From: Chlorokybus atmophyticus
Lineage: Eukaryota > Streptophyta > Chlorokybophyceae > Chlorokybales > Chlorokybaceae
Length of the DNA stretch: 64,000 bases
Assembly (NCBI GenBank): GCA_009103225.1
Contig: RHPI01001616.1
Location: 515,827-579,826 of the forward strand
Direction of reading: 5' to 3'
A program made the translations under genes and the position numbers. The notes beneath the pieces were generated by a model. It made no database searches. It was not told the DNA's origin and saw only the letters and a list, made by a program, of their open reading frames with translations. Shown here in pieces: positions 11,205 through 23,517 of this stretch. Position 1 is the stretch's first letter; every line of letters starts with the position of its first letter.

Positions 11205-12523
11205 GTGAACTTAGCCTTGTCAAACCATAAGCAAAATTGCGTATAGAGACATGTTTGAACGTGTGGGCAGGCACGGGTGTTGTGCTTGTCGCATAGCCAA
11301 CAATCATGCACCAACCGCAACATTTTGAATATACGATGTTTGCTGTGAGCTCTTGCGTTGCACAACTTTCGTACGCGCAAGTGTGCATCGTTTGTGACAT
11401 CCTCTGCTCTTTAATAATGTGCATGTGATGACCCTTTGCTGTACATTCACCTTTGCTTGTGTACCGCCTGCCTGTTTGCAAGGCAAGCCCGCTTGCCCTG
11501 CTTTTACACAACCAATATAAGACCTAAAATGCATTTTAAAGTCGGAACAAGCTATCTCACTAAGCAACTATGCAAATGCACATGGTTCATATACGATTGG
11601 CTAGCAACTAGAAGTCATAAATATCGAACTTAACTCTAAGGATCTTTATGACATTGCAATGCATTCGAAGCTTCCTACTCTTCCTTGCGCATGTCGTGGT
11701 GCGTACCAAGCTTCCCGCCATGATGTCCGCCGCATCCTGCTCCAAGCTGCCGACAATTGAGCTTCCTCTTCCGCCTGCCACGTTGTGCAGACCAATGCAG
11801 TTTTTCGAGGTCAACTATTGCAATCGATACGCTCAATGAATGTGCACTGACTGTAAGTCACAATTAACCGACGTCATTCGCTTGTGGAGGTTCCTTCAAG
11901 CTCGCGTGAATTTCAAACAGTAACAAATGGTTCATTATCGGAGTGCCACGAACGTCTTTGTGAAGATTCTACTGTCGCTACACACTATGCAATAATTATA
12001 TGAAATGTTCAACGGCCACTGATATGCGTTCTAATGATGATACAATAGAGCATAGCTACGCGGGGTTTTTAGTAGAGGACATACCATAACTTTTCTGCCG
12101 GCGCAAAATATAAAGAATTTGAGGCACTACGGTAGTACTGCACGCAACTGCAGCCTATCACCAGAACAACTACGCATGGCTACGCGCTGGTGTGTGGTAG
12201 CAAGCAACCAGCACTGGATGACCAGCTTACAAGTGTATATAACACACAAGAGCTGCGTATAGCAAGCTCCGAAGCATATATCCAAAGGAAAGGTACCCGT
12301 TCAAGCAGCAAGGACACAAGCAATCAAGTGGGGGATATAATGTAATTGCCCACCAATTACTCATTGCAAGTTTATACCTTGGGCATGTGTGCACACGCGA
12401 CATCTCCACGCAACATTACAACACAACCTGGGGACACCTTGAGACATAACAACTAGCGGACAGACGATACAATGCTCAACTCTGTACACACACGCACACG
12501 CACCCCCAAACTTGCCTACATCG

Positions 12524-15462
12524 TTAATTCCACCGGTGAAACTGCGCATCGAATGGCCTATCCTTAACCCTGCACGACGCCACTTCGGGCGGCCCTTTCG
12601 GCCTTGTCTTTGGTATTATGAATGTGGACTCCCTCTTGAACGATCTTCCGACAGCGAGTGTTGAAAACTCCGACGGCGAGACAACGTAATAGTCGCACGC
12701 GCCCAACGCGTGCCACTCGGCAAACGTGTCGCGGAGGGAGGAGGCGGGAGAGCGAGAAGAGGAGGAGAAGTGGGAGTGGGAGATGTGGGAGGGAGGGGAG
12801 TCGAACAAGAGGACCTGGAGTTGAGAGAGAGTGTGTGTGTGTGTGTGCGTGTTTGTGCGTGTGCAGCTTGTCAATGTAGAGTGCTTGCTTGACCGAGCGT
12901 ACGCGCGTGTGCGAGTGCGTGCTTGTGCAAGCATGTGCGCATGTGCGCATGTGTGTGCGTGTATGTGCATGTGTGTGTGTATACGCATGCGTATGTGCTA
13001 CTTCTCGATATGGTGTGTGTGCGTATGTGTGTGCGCGTGCGTGAGTGTGACCTATGACTCAGCTCCATTGACCACACCTCTCCCTCACCTTATCCCCGTA
13101 CACACGTCGCACATCCTCTCGCAGCGCATTCGAGTCCGACGCGAAGAACCACACCACTTTGGCCTCCCCGTCCTCGTTTCGATCCCGCTCCACATCCTCG
13201 GCGCACGAGAAGAACGCGTGGAAGAGGTCCGCAGTTAGGTTGTAGCGAGGGACGGCGCTGGGGTCGCCCTCAAACACGTCGTCACCAACGTGGGCGTACT
13301 CAATCGTGCGGACGTGGATGCCGATGCTCAACACCTGGGGAGGGTGCGTGGGAGGGTGAGAGGGTGAAACTGTGAGTTGGTACACTTGTACATGTGCATC
13401 TATGCGTGTGCGTGCACGCACATGTGTGTGTGCGCACGTACGCACACACATATGTGCGCTTGCACCAGTAAGCGTGCCAGTGAGTGTGCGCTGCGCGAGT
13501 GTGGGCTGGTGCACGAGTGTGTGCATGTGTGTCTGTGTGCGTGCTTTCTACAAGCAGACAAAAACACATGTTGGTCTGCGTGCGTGCATCCTTCTTGATA
13601 CTATGGTGCATAAGGCTAGACAAGACGTGTGCTAATGTACACGAGTGATGATGATGTTGTAAAACACTTACATTGGGGTCCGTGAGGATGTTTGTGTACC
13701 TATCCACGCGGCTCCGCACGGCTGCGCCCGGAGCAAACACAAAGTTCAGCCCACAGGAGAAGGCCGTCTCCCTCACCCATCCCAACTCCTTCACACTGCA
13801 ATGAAAAGCGCATGTCATTGTTGGCATGCAAATGCACACGCGCGTGTGCATTCGCATGTATGCGCAGTTGCACGTATGTGTGCAGACACGTGCATGCGAC
13901 CATGTGTGTGTGCCCTGCGAGTGCGTGACTGTATGCGCGCATGACTGTGCGTGCGTGCGTGCGTATGTGCACAATTGCCAGTGTGCGCACTTGAATATGT
14001 GCATGTACACGCGCATGCGTGCTTTTGCACAAACACAACTTTGGCCAAAAGCCTCTGGCTTTGACACAACACGCACACATTCTCACCGCTGCGGAAACAG
14101 CCCAAACAGCGCCCAATCCAGTCCTCGATTGCTTCGTATAAACTCCCTGTCGTGCGGCAAGGCGCCATCGGTCCCGCTCTCTTTCAACTTTCCAACAAAC
14201 CACTCCACGCCGTTGGTCCAATCCGTCACGCCATAGTGTTGGTCACCCTCCTCTAAGCGGCGCACTTTGCCGTCGTGGTGGAGGCGGGAGTAGAGGAGTT
14301 GTGGCAATGTGGCGTTGTGTCGGTGTAGAGAGGGTGTGAAGCGGGTGTCGAGGTAAGGGGAGGAGAAGGCGGGCTCGTGGTCGGGCCAGTAGATCTCAAA
14401 GCGCCTGCGTGTTGATGTTGTTGTTGTTGTTGCGCATACACCGCGTTGGTGCAGTGCAGTACTGCACCAATACACGCCCATTGCAGCAAAACATACAAAA
14501 AGCACAGAGACACATGCACACATACGCAAACATACACATAAATACCAACACTCCATGAAACAAACCCACTCACGTGCGAGTTTGTGCAAAGACACGCACA
14601 CGCGCCCGCACACCAACACGAACTGCAGCACATACCCTTCACACACACACCCAATCCCCATCCCAAGCTCACACATTCCACATCCCATCATTCCCACCCC
14701 CCTCTCTCTCTCTCTCCCCACCTTCTTGCCAGTACCGCGATCAAGAACGCGGTGTTGACTCCCGCGAACACGTCGCCCAGTCCGCGGTGCGGCGGGCCCA
14801 AGTAGGTGACGGTCTTTGTTGGTCGGGTGGGTGAGGAGGAGGAGTGGAGGGCGTGATGGTAGGATGCGAGCCAGGAGCCGCAGAGGGCGTCGGACCACTC
14901 TTCGGGGACTGAGTGGGTGAGTATGTGTGAGTGGGGTGTGTGTGGTGGGTGGGTGGGGGCACCCGCTTAGCACATGCTCGCACCCACACTGTGCGTGTGC
15001 TTACATGCGAGTGTGTATGCATGCGAGTGCATGTGTGCAAGTACACTGCTATTTATGCGTGACTGCGAGTCTGAGTCAGTCAGTCTAAGTGAGCAAGAGT
15101 GAATGCCTGAGTGAATGAGCGAGCGAGAGTGAGTATGTTTTACATACCTGTTGTTGTGTGAAATCGAGCAAAGGTTCAAACAGGCATAGATTATCAATCT
15201 GGTAATGAAGCCACAATGCAAGTTATGATGGGTATGGTGCGTGTCACGTTAGCGGTACATGTGTGAATTGCTATGTTGTGACTCAAGAGAGGAAATCACT
15301 TGCATGCTTACGCGAGCCGTCTTTTGGCGCCCAAACCACAGCGCCGCCTCCCTTCGCCGCTACATTCGGTACCTCAACAATAACAACGGCCCTCACACCT
15401 CCCAACAACAACAAGCACGATAACAACAATACCTTCACCGCCGCCGCCGCCGCCGCCTGCAT
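12524..15462 (-). CDS. Fucosyltransferase-like glycosyltransferase with N-terminal signal anchor
   Basis: Six exons: complement 15312-15462, 14722-14908, 14087-14404, 13672-13795, 13089-13334 and 12524-12814; all phases agree, 438 aa. Residues about 9-27 are hydrophobic (VKVLLLSCLLLLGGVRAVV), a signal peptide or type II anchor, so the enzyme should act in the ER or Golgi lumen. Family marks of NodZ/FUT-type enzymes: GLGDVFAG at 93-100 followed by AFLIAVLARR, then FEIYWPDHEPAF, SIGIHVRT at 263-270, VVWFFASDSNALREDV near 320-335, and DTFAEWHALGACDYYVVSP near 371-389. This points to GDP-sugar binding; donor and acceptor are unknown. Length is normal. Introns are filled with alternating TG/CG sequence. 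A decayed paralogue lies at 26269-29640 in opposite orientation. Confidence 0.75.
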
Positions 15463-15621
15463 GCTGGCATCATGCCACTACAATGCTCAACCCGCTTCTT
15501 GTTGTTGTGTTTGGTGCAGTTGTTGTGGTTATGGTTGTGGTTATTGTTAAAGCTGGCGAGGGCTTTGGTGGGGAACAGTTTGTCGTCGCCGGCATCTTCC
15601 TCGTGCTCGTCTGTCTTGGGT

Positions 15622-15740
15622 ATGGACGTGAACGACAACAAGCCCAACCATTACCACCATAACATCAGCAATAAGAGTAGTGACAATAATGGGTTTGACC
15701 TGCCTGCCTTGAGTGGAGAACTACAGGCCAGCGAAGATTT
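15622..15740 (+). pseudogene. Remnant of RFC2 first exon
   Basis: From the ATG at 15622 the frame reads MDVNDNKP, then an Asn/His-rich stretch and SDNNGFDLPALSGE. The real RFC2 exon 1 reads MDVDEDRA, an Asn-rich stretch and [14 protein letters not shown]. Identity ends where the AAA+ domain would start, and nothing downstream resembles RFC2. It lies divergently next to glycosyltransferase exon 1, exactly as the intact RFC2 lies next to the decayed glycosyltransferase at 26 kb. Confidence 0.65.
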
Positions 15741-16699
15741 AGATTAAGATTAAGATTAAGGGTATTGCTGGCTGCCGCACGCCTGCAGGTGCGAGAGTGC
15801 GTGTGCATGTTTGTGTAGTTTACTGGGTGTGTTGTGGTGTAGAAAATATGCAATGCTGTGCATGTGACTCACCATTGCACGGCCCATGCAACATACGCAA
15901 GCACAAGCACAGTCCAACATGGCAGCAACTTATGTCGCCACCGGGCTGCCTATACAACCTAAGTAGCTAGCCTCGCTATTGCCCTTGCCCCATTAGTCAA
16001 CATGCATGCATCATCACCTAGTCACAACTCTGATGTGCTCGGGCGAGGCGCGCTCTGGTATCGGTGTGCTGTGCGACATGGCCGCTGCGGTGTGTGCGGT
16101 GCGTAGCTAGCTGAGCGCGTAGGTCAGAGAATGTATACGTATTACTTATGATTGCTATGTAAGCATGTCAATATATATGTTTATATGTGTTGGAGCTTTT
16201 TGTTGCGGTATGTTCAGGGTAGTGCACGTGCGTGCGAATTTATATATCTGTCTTTAGTATTAAGAATGCAATGCAGCGTTGAAGCATGCCCATGTGCGCA
16301 ATGCACGTGCATCTGTGCATGCATAATCACTCGCATGCATGCGCGCGCATGCCCCCGACATCCTGTACACATGCAGCTGTTGTGGACTTTTGGTGCACAC
16401 GGTTCAGCTAGCGCTGCCCGTATTGCGGCTGCCTTGCAACATACTATATACATTGCGAATGCGGTCTGCACTACACTCACATCAGGGAGCCGTAGTGAGC
16501 AAGCACATGCTAGCAAACACTGCTATCAGAACAGGGGCACTGGCACCGGAACATATCGCACAGGAGGAATTGAAATTGCACTGAGCTGCACGCACAATAA
16601 TGCCGCATTACCACCTAACTACAAAAAGGGGCCAACAATGCCTATGACACGGCGACATTCTTGACTTGCTAAGCACAACGCGACAACAATCAGAACTTT
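15741..16699. other. Gene-free stretch
   Basis: A short 'attaag' repeat occurs at about 15737-15760, an inverted copy of the agcccggtgg motif at 15937-15950, and otherwise only short unsupported frames. The end is probably 3' UTR of TOC75. Confidence 0.5.
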
Positions 16700-19600
16700 C
16701 TAAAACCTTTCTCCAAATCGTAAATGGACCGCACCCTCTCCAGAGTTGTTGTCAACAATGTACTCGGCGCGGATGGCGCCGCCCAGCTTCACGCCTGCTC
16801 CCCAAGATGAACCCTTGCCGGGCCGCCTGAAGAATGTTGTGGGGTTGCCTCTCACCTCCTCGGAGCTCCCGAGATCCGTCGCATGCTCGTAGAATGCATA
16901 CCCGTATGTGTTCATGCGTGGGATGGGTGCTCGAAGCTCCACTGCGGCCTGTTGAAAAGCAGTCATAGCCAACATGTTGAATACTCTACCAATACTTGTT
17001 GCGCTTGTGGCAACAACCACACATGCGCACGCAGGCGCACATGCACAATCACTCACGCGCGCGCACACCCATGGACGCGAACGCACGCACCCACATGCAC
17101 GCTCGCATGTATGCACACAATCAACTGACCTCAAGGAATTGTCGGCAGACAGCAATTTCTCCAACATTGTAGCCGCGCACAGAGTAGGGCCCGCCCAGTG
17201 TAAAGGCGTCATAGCTGGCGAGGTCACCGAAGGTGCGGCCGTGGCGGCCGAACAGCACGAGCACAACCGGCGGGCTGCTTGAGTTGCGCTTGGGCTCGGT
17301 AAGCTTCAGGAACTTGGTCAGCGTGACAACGTATCGGTTGAAGAACGGCCTGCCGGTGCCTATTGACAGCCCCTGCTCAACCTGCACACGACATATACTG
17401 ATTCAAACAACATACTCTGTATGACGCATACAATGATGTACTGCATATCAAGCACTCACTTGCAATATGTCGCGTGAGCCAACTGGTGAGCCGTTCTCAA
17501 AAACTGTGTTGTCCCGAGTGAGATTTCCTTGCAAGAAGACTGTCTTGTCCGAGCCGGTGTCTGAGAGCGTGGTGGGCGGCCCGTTGGCCGCGAGCTGGCC
17601 CGTGGCTGTCGGGCGTGTGCCTTGCACACAGATCTGTCCGCTCTCGTCCCGCGTGGTGATCTCCTCAAGGACAATAGCTGCGCTGCCTTTGCTTTGCCTA
17701 GTGTAGTGCTGCGCACATCACAACATATTGGTGTGTGTGTGTCGCGCTCGAATTCAACCCCTGATGACCTTTCCTTACAACATACCTGTGTGAGTTGACC
17801 CTTCACGCCCACGCGGTCAACCCAAACAGATGGGACGTCTTCAACGCCCGGGCCGCCAATGAAAACGGGGCTAAGCTTTCTGCTATTGAATGCGCTCACG
17901 CGCAGAGCGGTGCGGTCCTCGTCCCCGCTCCCCCTCAGGTAAGGGTGCGCGTAGTCCACTTTGAAGCCCAAATCGTCCTGTCAGTGAATTGCCACTCAGC
18001 AAAACAAAAACACCAAACACAAACCCACCATATCAGAACGTATCGCTACCATATCAGGCATGCCAGACCTTTGTCATATATCCGTGCATGAGGAGTCTAT
18101 ATTACTACATAAGATCTGCTGCTCGCATGGCTTCACGTAGCACACATGCCATGTATACTTTGCACTTACGTTGGGGTTGAGGAAGTTGGAGGTTGTGATG
18201 GAGCCATACAGTTGCCGTCCTTCTCCCTTGAGGTTGCGATGCTCAACAAATATGGTACCGCCCGGGACAGCCGTAGCAAACTCCGGCCAACCTTTCGCGT
18301 TGGGCTGCAGCGGCCACTCATTGTCCCACTCAACGGTCTTCATTGGCCTCTCCTTCAGCATGATGTCAACTGCCACTTTGGTGGGGTCGTCGTTATCCGG
18401 GCGAGGCACAACCTGCAATAGTGGGTCTCACGCGCCATGCAACAATAACATGTGTGCATGATCTCGTGTACAGCTGCTTATGCTTATGCTTATACCACTT
18501 ACCTGCACGTTGTCAAAAAGCTGCAGTAGGAAAATGTCACGCAGAGCCTTCTTGCCATCCTCAATGTTGTACAGCTGCCCAATCTGCACAAGAAAGCCAC
18601 ATCCCCGCCATCTAGTTGGTCACGCAATGTATACACTTGCATGACACAACATGCCTGATCCAAGCATTGCAAGTTCCTAGTGACAACGACAGTCTGTATC
18701 GTCATGAAATCAACTTGTTGGCAATGCCACTAGTCAATGACATAACAACGTGCACGTGTGGCTGGAAACCGCTCAATGCAATGTACACACCCTGAAAGGA
18801 AGCTCGCGGCGGATGACGTGCGATTTGGTCTGCCCCGTCGGCGATGTCCTTCCTGCGTTGTCTATGAACAGGAGGTCCACCTTGCTGATCTCGCCCTCCG
18901 TGATCTGAGCCGTGACCTTGCCGGTCTCCATGCCATCAAAACTGGAGACAGTACCGAACACATACCCGCGATCTTGATACCACTCCTCAATCATTGTCTT
19001 GGCCTGCAATGCATGAGGTTGTGTGATGTGCGACGTGTACAACATACCAACCACCGTGCAACAACGCAACGCAGCATGATACAATCAACTCCGTCATGGA
19101 TATGCGTCTGGCTCACCTGTGCAAGGACACGGACTGTTGTCCATTTGGACTTCTTTGCCTCCCTCAGCACGGCGTCGCAGACAGATTGCGGCAGCTTTGT
19201 TGATCCGGCCACTTGGAACGACTTCATGCCTGTCCAGACCTTCTCTCGAAAACTGAAGATCACTACGTAGCCGGTTCCCGTCGGCTCCACATCAACATCC
19301 ACCTGATGTTGATGATGATGATGAGTGCATTGCTTGAATGGATGCATGCAATAAGTGGCCACTGAGTGCTTGTAAATCTACCTTTTGGAACAGTCCTGTG
19401 GAGAGGAGGGTGTTGAGGTCTGAGTTGACATCCGCACGCGTGCATATCTTTCCCGGCTGGCATTGCAGCTGCTCAAACAACTCCTCTTGCGTGGGCACAC
19501 CCGGCCCGGTGATGAGGTTCTTCGCGCGGACTTCCTCACACAGAAAGGACTCGCCAACAGCCTCCCCCTCATTTGTCATCGCCAACGCAGCACCGGCCCC

Positions 19601-20539
19601 GTCAAAATTGAACCCGCCCCGTCCCCCGCCGCCACCGCCACCGCCGCCCAAAAACCCACCAAACCTACACGCAAAGGGAGTAAGAATACCAGTATTTGTG
19701 ACGCTGCACGCACACACGCACGCCCTCGCCCTTCGCCGTCATCTACATGCACACATGGACGTACACACACACCTGCACACATGAATGCACGCATGCCCGC
19801 GTCCACGCGTGTGGGCGCGCATATACACAGAGCACGTCCAGCATGGTTACATACAACTGCAACGAAGAACAGAAGCACTTGATCTGCTATGACACTCACC
19901 CTCCGCCACCTCCAATGAATGCGATGGTGCGCAGCAACCGGCCAGCATTGCCAAGAGTGATGCCAGCGGCAACTAAGGCAATCTTTCGAAGGACTCTGCC
20001 AAGAGGGATGTGGCCTGCACTTCGCTGATGACTGCTGCTGTTTGATGATGTTGATGCAACTGTGCACAGCATGGCTGCAACTTGATGTGGTCCATAGCTT
20101 GGTGGTCTGTAAAGGTGCAATTGCAAGTGCAGCTGCTGCTTTTGCGCACAAGCTGCTTCACCCAGAAGACCCGTTTGCCTGCCTTGCCTGCTTGTCAAAT
20201 CAGAAATCAACCAAGTGTTTACTTCAGCAAAACAAATAACTACATGCAAACGGAAAACAAACATCGACGCAAAGCTAAGGCATTTTCTCTGCATGCATGT
20301 CACACGCAAAGATAGCTGCATTGTATGAAAAGACAGCACTTGCAGCTACAGCTGTAGCTATGGCTTACCATTGAGCAAGCGAGCGAGAGGTGTGGACAGG
20401 GGAGAAGCTCCTCTTTGTGCAGGACGACGATGACGCCGCCTGTGCCTCCGCCTCTGTGTGCGGCGACCCCAGCCCGGCGGCGGCCGGCAGGGGCAGGAGC
20501 GCCGACGCCATTGGCCCCAGCTGACAAGATGCTAAGCAC
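16700..20539 (-). CDS. TOC75: TOC75, outer-envelope protein import channel (Omp85 family)
   Basis: Beta-barrel pore of the chloroplast TOC translocon. Eleven exons: complement 20369-20539, 19900-20132, 19382-19664, 19117-19302, 18791-19003, 18503-18583, 18170-18412, 17786-17977, 17460-17708, 17130-17381 and 16700-16948, about 783 aa. All joins are in phase; only the exon 2 acceptor (20132) is uncertain. The N-terminus is a basic transit-like region, then a poly-glycine stretch (residues about 131-154) that in plant Toc75 directs the protein to the envelope. POTRA-like repeats follow (ADVNSDLNTLLSTGLFQKVD; ITEGEISKVDLLF). The barrel has EHRNLKGEGRQLYGSITTSN, FNSRKLSPVFIGGPGVEDVP, YDAFTLGGPYSVRGYNVGE, EHATDLGSSEEVRGNPT and the terminal FGERF. 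It shares its upstream region with eIF4E, which is divergent. Confidence 0.96.
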
Positions 20540-20947
20540 AGAAGACGGTTGTTGGTTCAGAGTTTTCAGACAACCTCTCCGCCACGTCTTCCACTACCAC
20601 CTCCTCCACCTCCACCTCCGCCGCCACCTCCGCCACCGCCACCGTGGCGGCTAAATCCACGGAGAGATGCGCTATCCCACCAATTTGCTGGACTCCTCGT
20701 TCAAACCAAAACTGGGGGCAAAACCGCCAAAAATCAATACAAAACCATGCATACTTTCCGGATAACCCGCAAACTGGCTGATTCATGATTCAAGGACTGG
20801 TGGTTTTCGATGTTTGAAACCCTAACCCTAAACGGCACTCCTTAGCGGCGGCGGCAGGGGCGGCGGCGGCGAGGGCGGCGAGGAGGGCGAGCAGGAGGGT
20901 GAGGGTCGTGGTCTGCGTGAGTGGGAAACCCGGGATCAGGAGATAAG
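20540..20947. promoter_or_regulatory. Shared divergent promoter region of TOC75 and eIF4E
   Basis: Only 408 bp separate the two start codons, so both promoters and 5' UTRs must lie here. At 20817-20832 there is a double telomere-like motif (AAACCCTAACCCTAAA), about 115 bp upstream of the eIF4E ATG. In land plants such telo-boxes are found in promoters of translation-related genes; use by this alga is inference. GCC/CCT-rich sequence near 20590-20650 is probably leader. Confidence 0.55.
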
Positions 20948-22283
20948 ATGGCGGGAGAGGGGCAGGCCGAGGCTGCCGAGAAGATCGTTGCTGCGGAGGA
21001 GGAGAAGGCGCAGCAGCCGACGCTTGAGAAGGAGGACGGGGAGGTGTTGGACGAGGAGGCGCAGCAGCAGCAGCCAGGGGGCGAGGATGAGGAGGGCGCC
21101 GCCCAGCCCGGCGATTCGCAGGAAGCCCCCGCCAAACACCCCCTGGAGTGCAGGTGGACCCTATGGGTCAACATGCCCGCTGGCAGGAAAGACAAGGCCA
21201 CGTATGGAGGCAACCTCAAAGCTGTCTACACGTTTGGGACCGTTGAAGATTTCTGGTGGTAAGCTTTGGAGCTTTCAAACGTTATTGTGCAGTTGCATTG
21301 GGTTCTTGTACCAGCATTGTGCGTGTGTCAGTGCAGCATGTACCGTGATCTCCGGAGCTTATAATGTTAATTGTTGTCAGCTGCATTGTTGCAAGCTGGT
21401 CAGGTTGTTGATATGTTTTGCTGTTTGGTAGAACTGCTATCTCAACAGTTGTGTGCATGCAGCATGTACAATAATGTGGTGCCTCCGAGCCGGCTGCCAA
21501 CCGGCGCCGGGTTCAGTTTGTTCAAAGAAGGGATCCAACCAAAGTGGGAGGACAAGAAGTGCGAGCAGGGTGGCACGTGGACCGCGCAGATGGGGCGAGA
21601 TAAGGGCGCGCTCGATGCTTCATGGCTCAACTTTGTGAGTAGTGTTGCATGTATGTGTCACAGGTGGCATGCGTGTGTCGTACACACTTTGATATGTGCA
21701 TACATCATGCATGCATTGCCCCTGTTACATCAATTGTATACAAGATGCAAGCACACACCCATTATGTTATTCATTTGTTGGATCAAGCGTATCTGTTTGT
21801 TTGTTGAGTTGTCTGTACACTGTCGTTTTTCTCACTCTTTAACTACTTCATTGTTGTCTTGAAGGTGCTTGCGATGGTTGGGGAACAGTTTGCTGATGGG
21901 GAGGAGGTCTGCGGCGGTGTTGTCAGTGTGCGCGCGAGGCAAGACAGGATAGAGTTCTGGACGAAGACCGCTTCTAATGAAGCCATGCAGGTTAGATCGT
22001 CACTCATCTCCCTGTACAGCTGCACATGTGCATCTTCTCTTGCTGCTTGCCAACAATGCACCTGTTGGCCAACAGTTGAAGCTCGGGTCGCAACTGAAGG
22101 AGTTCATGGGCTTGGATCACTCTTCAAGAATGGGTTACACAGTTCACGTAAGTTTGTGGTTCAGCTCGGTTATCTGGGGTATCCACATTACATGTAACCA
22201 AGGATCATCACTGATACCTGCGGTGTGTGTTGCAGCAAGATGCTATGCACGATAGCAGGGCAAAGGACCGGTACATGCTTTAG
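20948..22283 (+). CDS. eIF4E: Translation initiation factor eIF4E (cap-binding)
   Basis: Binds the mRNA 5' cap in the eIF4F complex. Five exons: 20948-21258, 21463-21634, 21865-21990, 22076-22147 and 22236-22283; phases agree and give 242 aa. The N-terminus (about 60 residues) is Glu/Gln/Ala-rich and presumably disordered. The core has the family tryptophans in order: [80 protein letters not shown] and TASNEAMQ. An in-frame ATG at 20921 would add nine residues (MGNPGSGDK); 20948 was preferred because MAGEG fits a typical start. The last exon encodes only 15 residues. No defect seen. Confidence 0.96.
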
Positions 22284-23517
22284 AGACAGCAACATGTTGT
22301 GCGCATAGTTGTTAGGCTGGATGGCTGAGACTGCGCTGCGGCATAACGTGGGCCATTGCTGCCGTCTGATACCTTGCCAGACAGCAATGCAGCGGCCAAG
22401 CAGACAGTAAACAAGTCCCGCAATGCAAGTGGGTAATGTTGCTATGCTTGCTGGAAGAAGGCCTTTGAGGCAAGGCCTGTGTTATTGAGCAGCCGCACTG
22501 CAATGGTTGGACAGATCTTTCGTGCCTAGCTCGAGTGGCTTACGAATGGCGCGCTGGCCTTTTACAGAAATGCTGCAACAATGCCAGCTTGTTGGTTGGC
22601 ACACTATCAGTAGTACAAGACAACAAGCTGGCATTGTTGTCTTGCATTACTGGTAGTGTACAGAAAATGCAAGTGATGTATGCAATAAGCACGACATATG
22701 GACGCATGTGCTACAATGAAGGTTTGGTAATCGCAGTGGTGTAGTGGTCTCATGGATGCCTACCCTGACCCCATCAATATACAATAAATGCAATGCCGTG
22801 GCAACAACATGCAAGCAAACCACATGCTCTCGCACAAGACCAAGCACGCAATGACATTCATCTTCAACATGACCACCGGGCTAGACACACCCTCACAAGC
22901 TACGCACTCTCACTATATGTGTATCACTTCTCTATGCTTAAAGCCGGCAGTACAGCACATTGTATACGTCACTGGGCTTGCATGGACGCTTGCTTCGCAG
23001 ATATCGTCGTTACCGCACTTCCACTACATGTGTACCACTTCTCAATGCTTGAAGCCGGCAGTACAGTGCATTGTATCCGTCATTGGCTTGCATGGACACT
23101 TGCTTCGCAGATACCATCGTTGAGCTGAATGGATTCGCAATCCCTGTGTATGTTCTAGACATGTGGCGAATAGTACCAAGCAGACATTGGTGTATACAAA
23201 TGAGCATGCTGCATCCATGCGTTGCAACTGCACATCCTGCTATGTCTATGGGAGCTCTACATTAACTGAGCTCCCATACATAGCAGGATGTGCAGTTGCA
23301 ACGCAAGGTGCTGCGCACGTTGCTTATGCCACAACAACACTTACACCGTCAGCAACCACCCACATAGCATATGCAACCAGCCTAACAGTGCATGCAACTG
23401 GCACACTGCTGCCTCGCCGCAGTTGTGCGCCAAGAGACCAACAACCGCTATACAACGACAGTTATATAAAGCCTCTCACCAACCCACCCCCGCACGCACG
23501 TACAGCTACTACTACTA
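22284..23517. other. Gene-free stretch with inverted and tandem repeats
   Basis: Contents: 17-bp perfect inverted arms at 22578-22594 and 22621-22637; an inverted agcccggtgg motif at 22872-22884; a tandem duplication of about 110 bp (about 22919-23029 and 23030-23130, sharing 'aagccggcagtacag' and 'acttgcttcgcagata'); and a foldback at 23219-23304. No coding sequence was recognised. Confidence 0.6.
23219..23304. repeat. Short foldback element
   Basis: The left part (from 23219, 'gcgttgcaactgcacatcc') and the right part (ending 23304) are reverse complements over about 36 bases except for a 2-nt indel near the inner end; the loop is about 12 nt. Confidence 0.85.

Larger units (their letters stand above)
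9657..12523. other. AT-richer gene desert with inverted repeats
   Basis: No coding signal found. It holds small palindromes (three alternating ccccctac/gtaggggg arms at about 10422-10448; agggaccctatgatagggt near 10170), the long foldback at 10580-10722, and the GA microsatellite at 11152-11200. Base composition is visibly lower in GC than in the flanking genes. Confidence 0.6.

Noticed and set aside
19576-20151. 191-aa minus-strand frame over TOC75 exons 2-3
   Set aside because: Wrong frame for the poly-glycine and Omp85 sequence; reads intron as coding.
22919-23130. Two-copy repeat considered as a CRISPR-like array
   Set aside because: Only two long, diverged units with no spacer pattern, in a eukaryotic genome.
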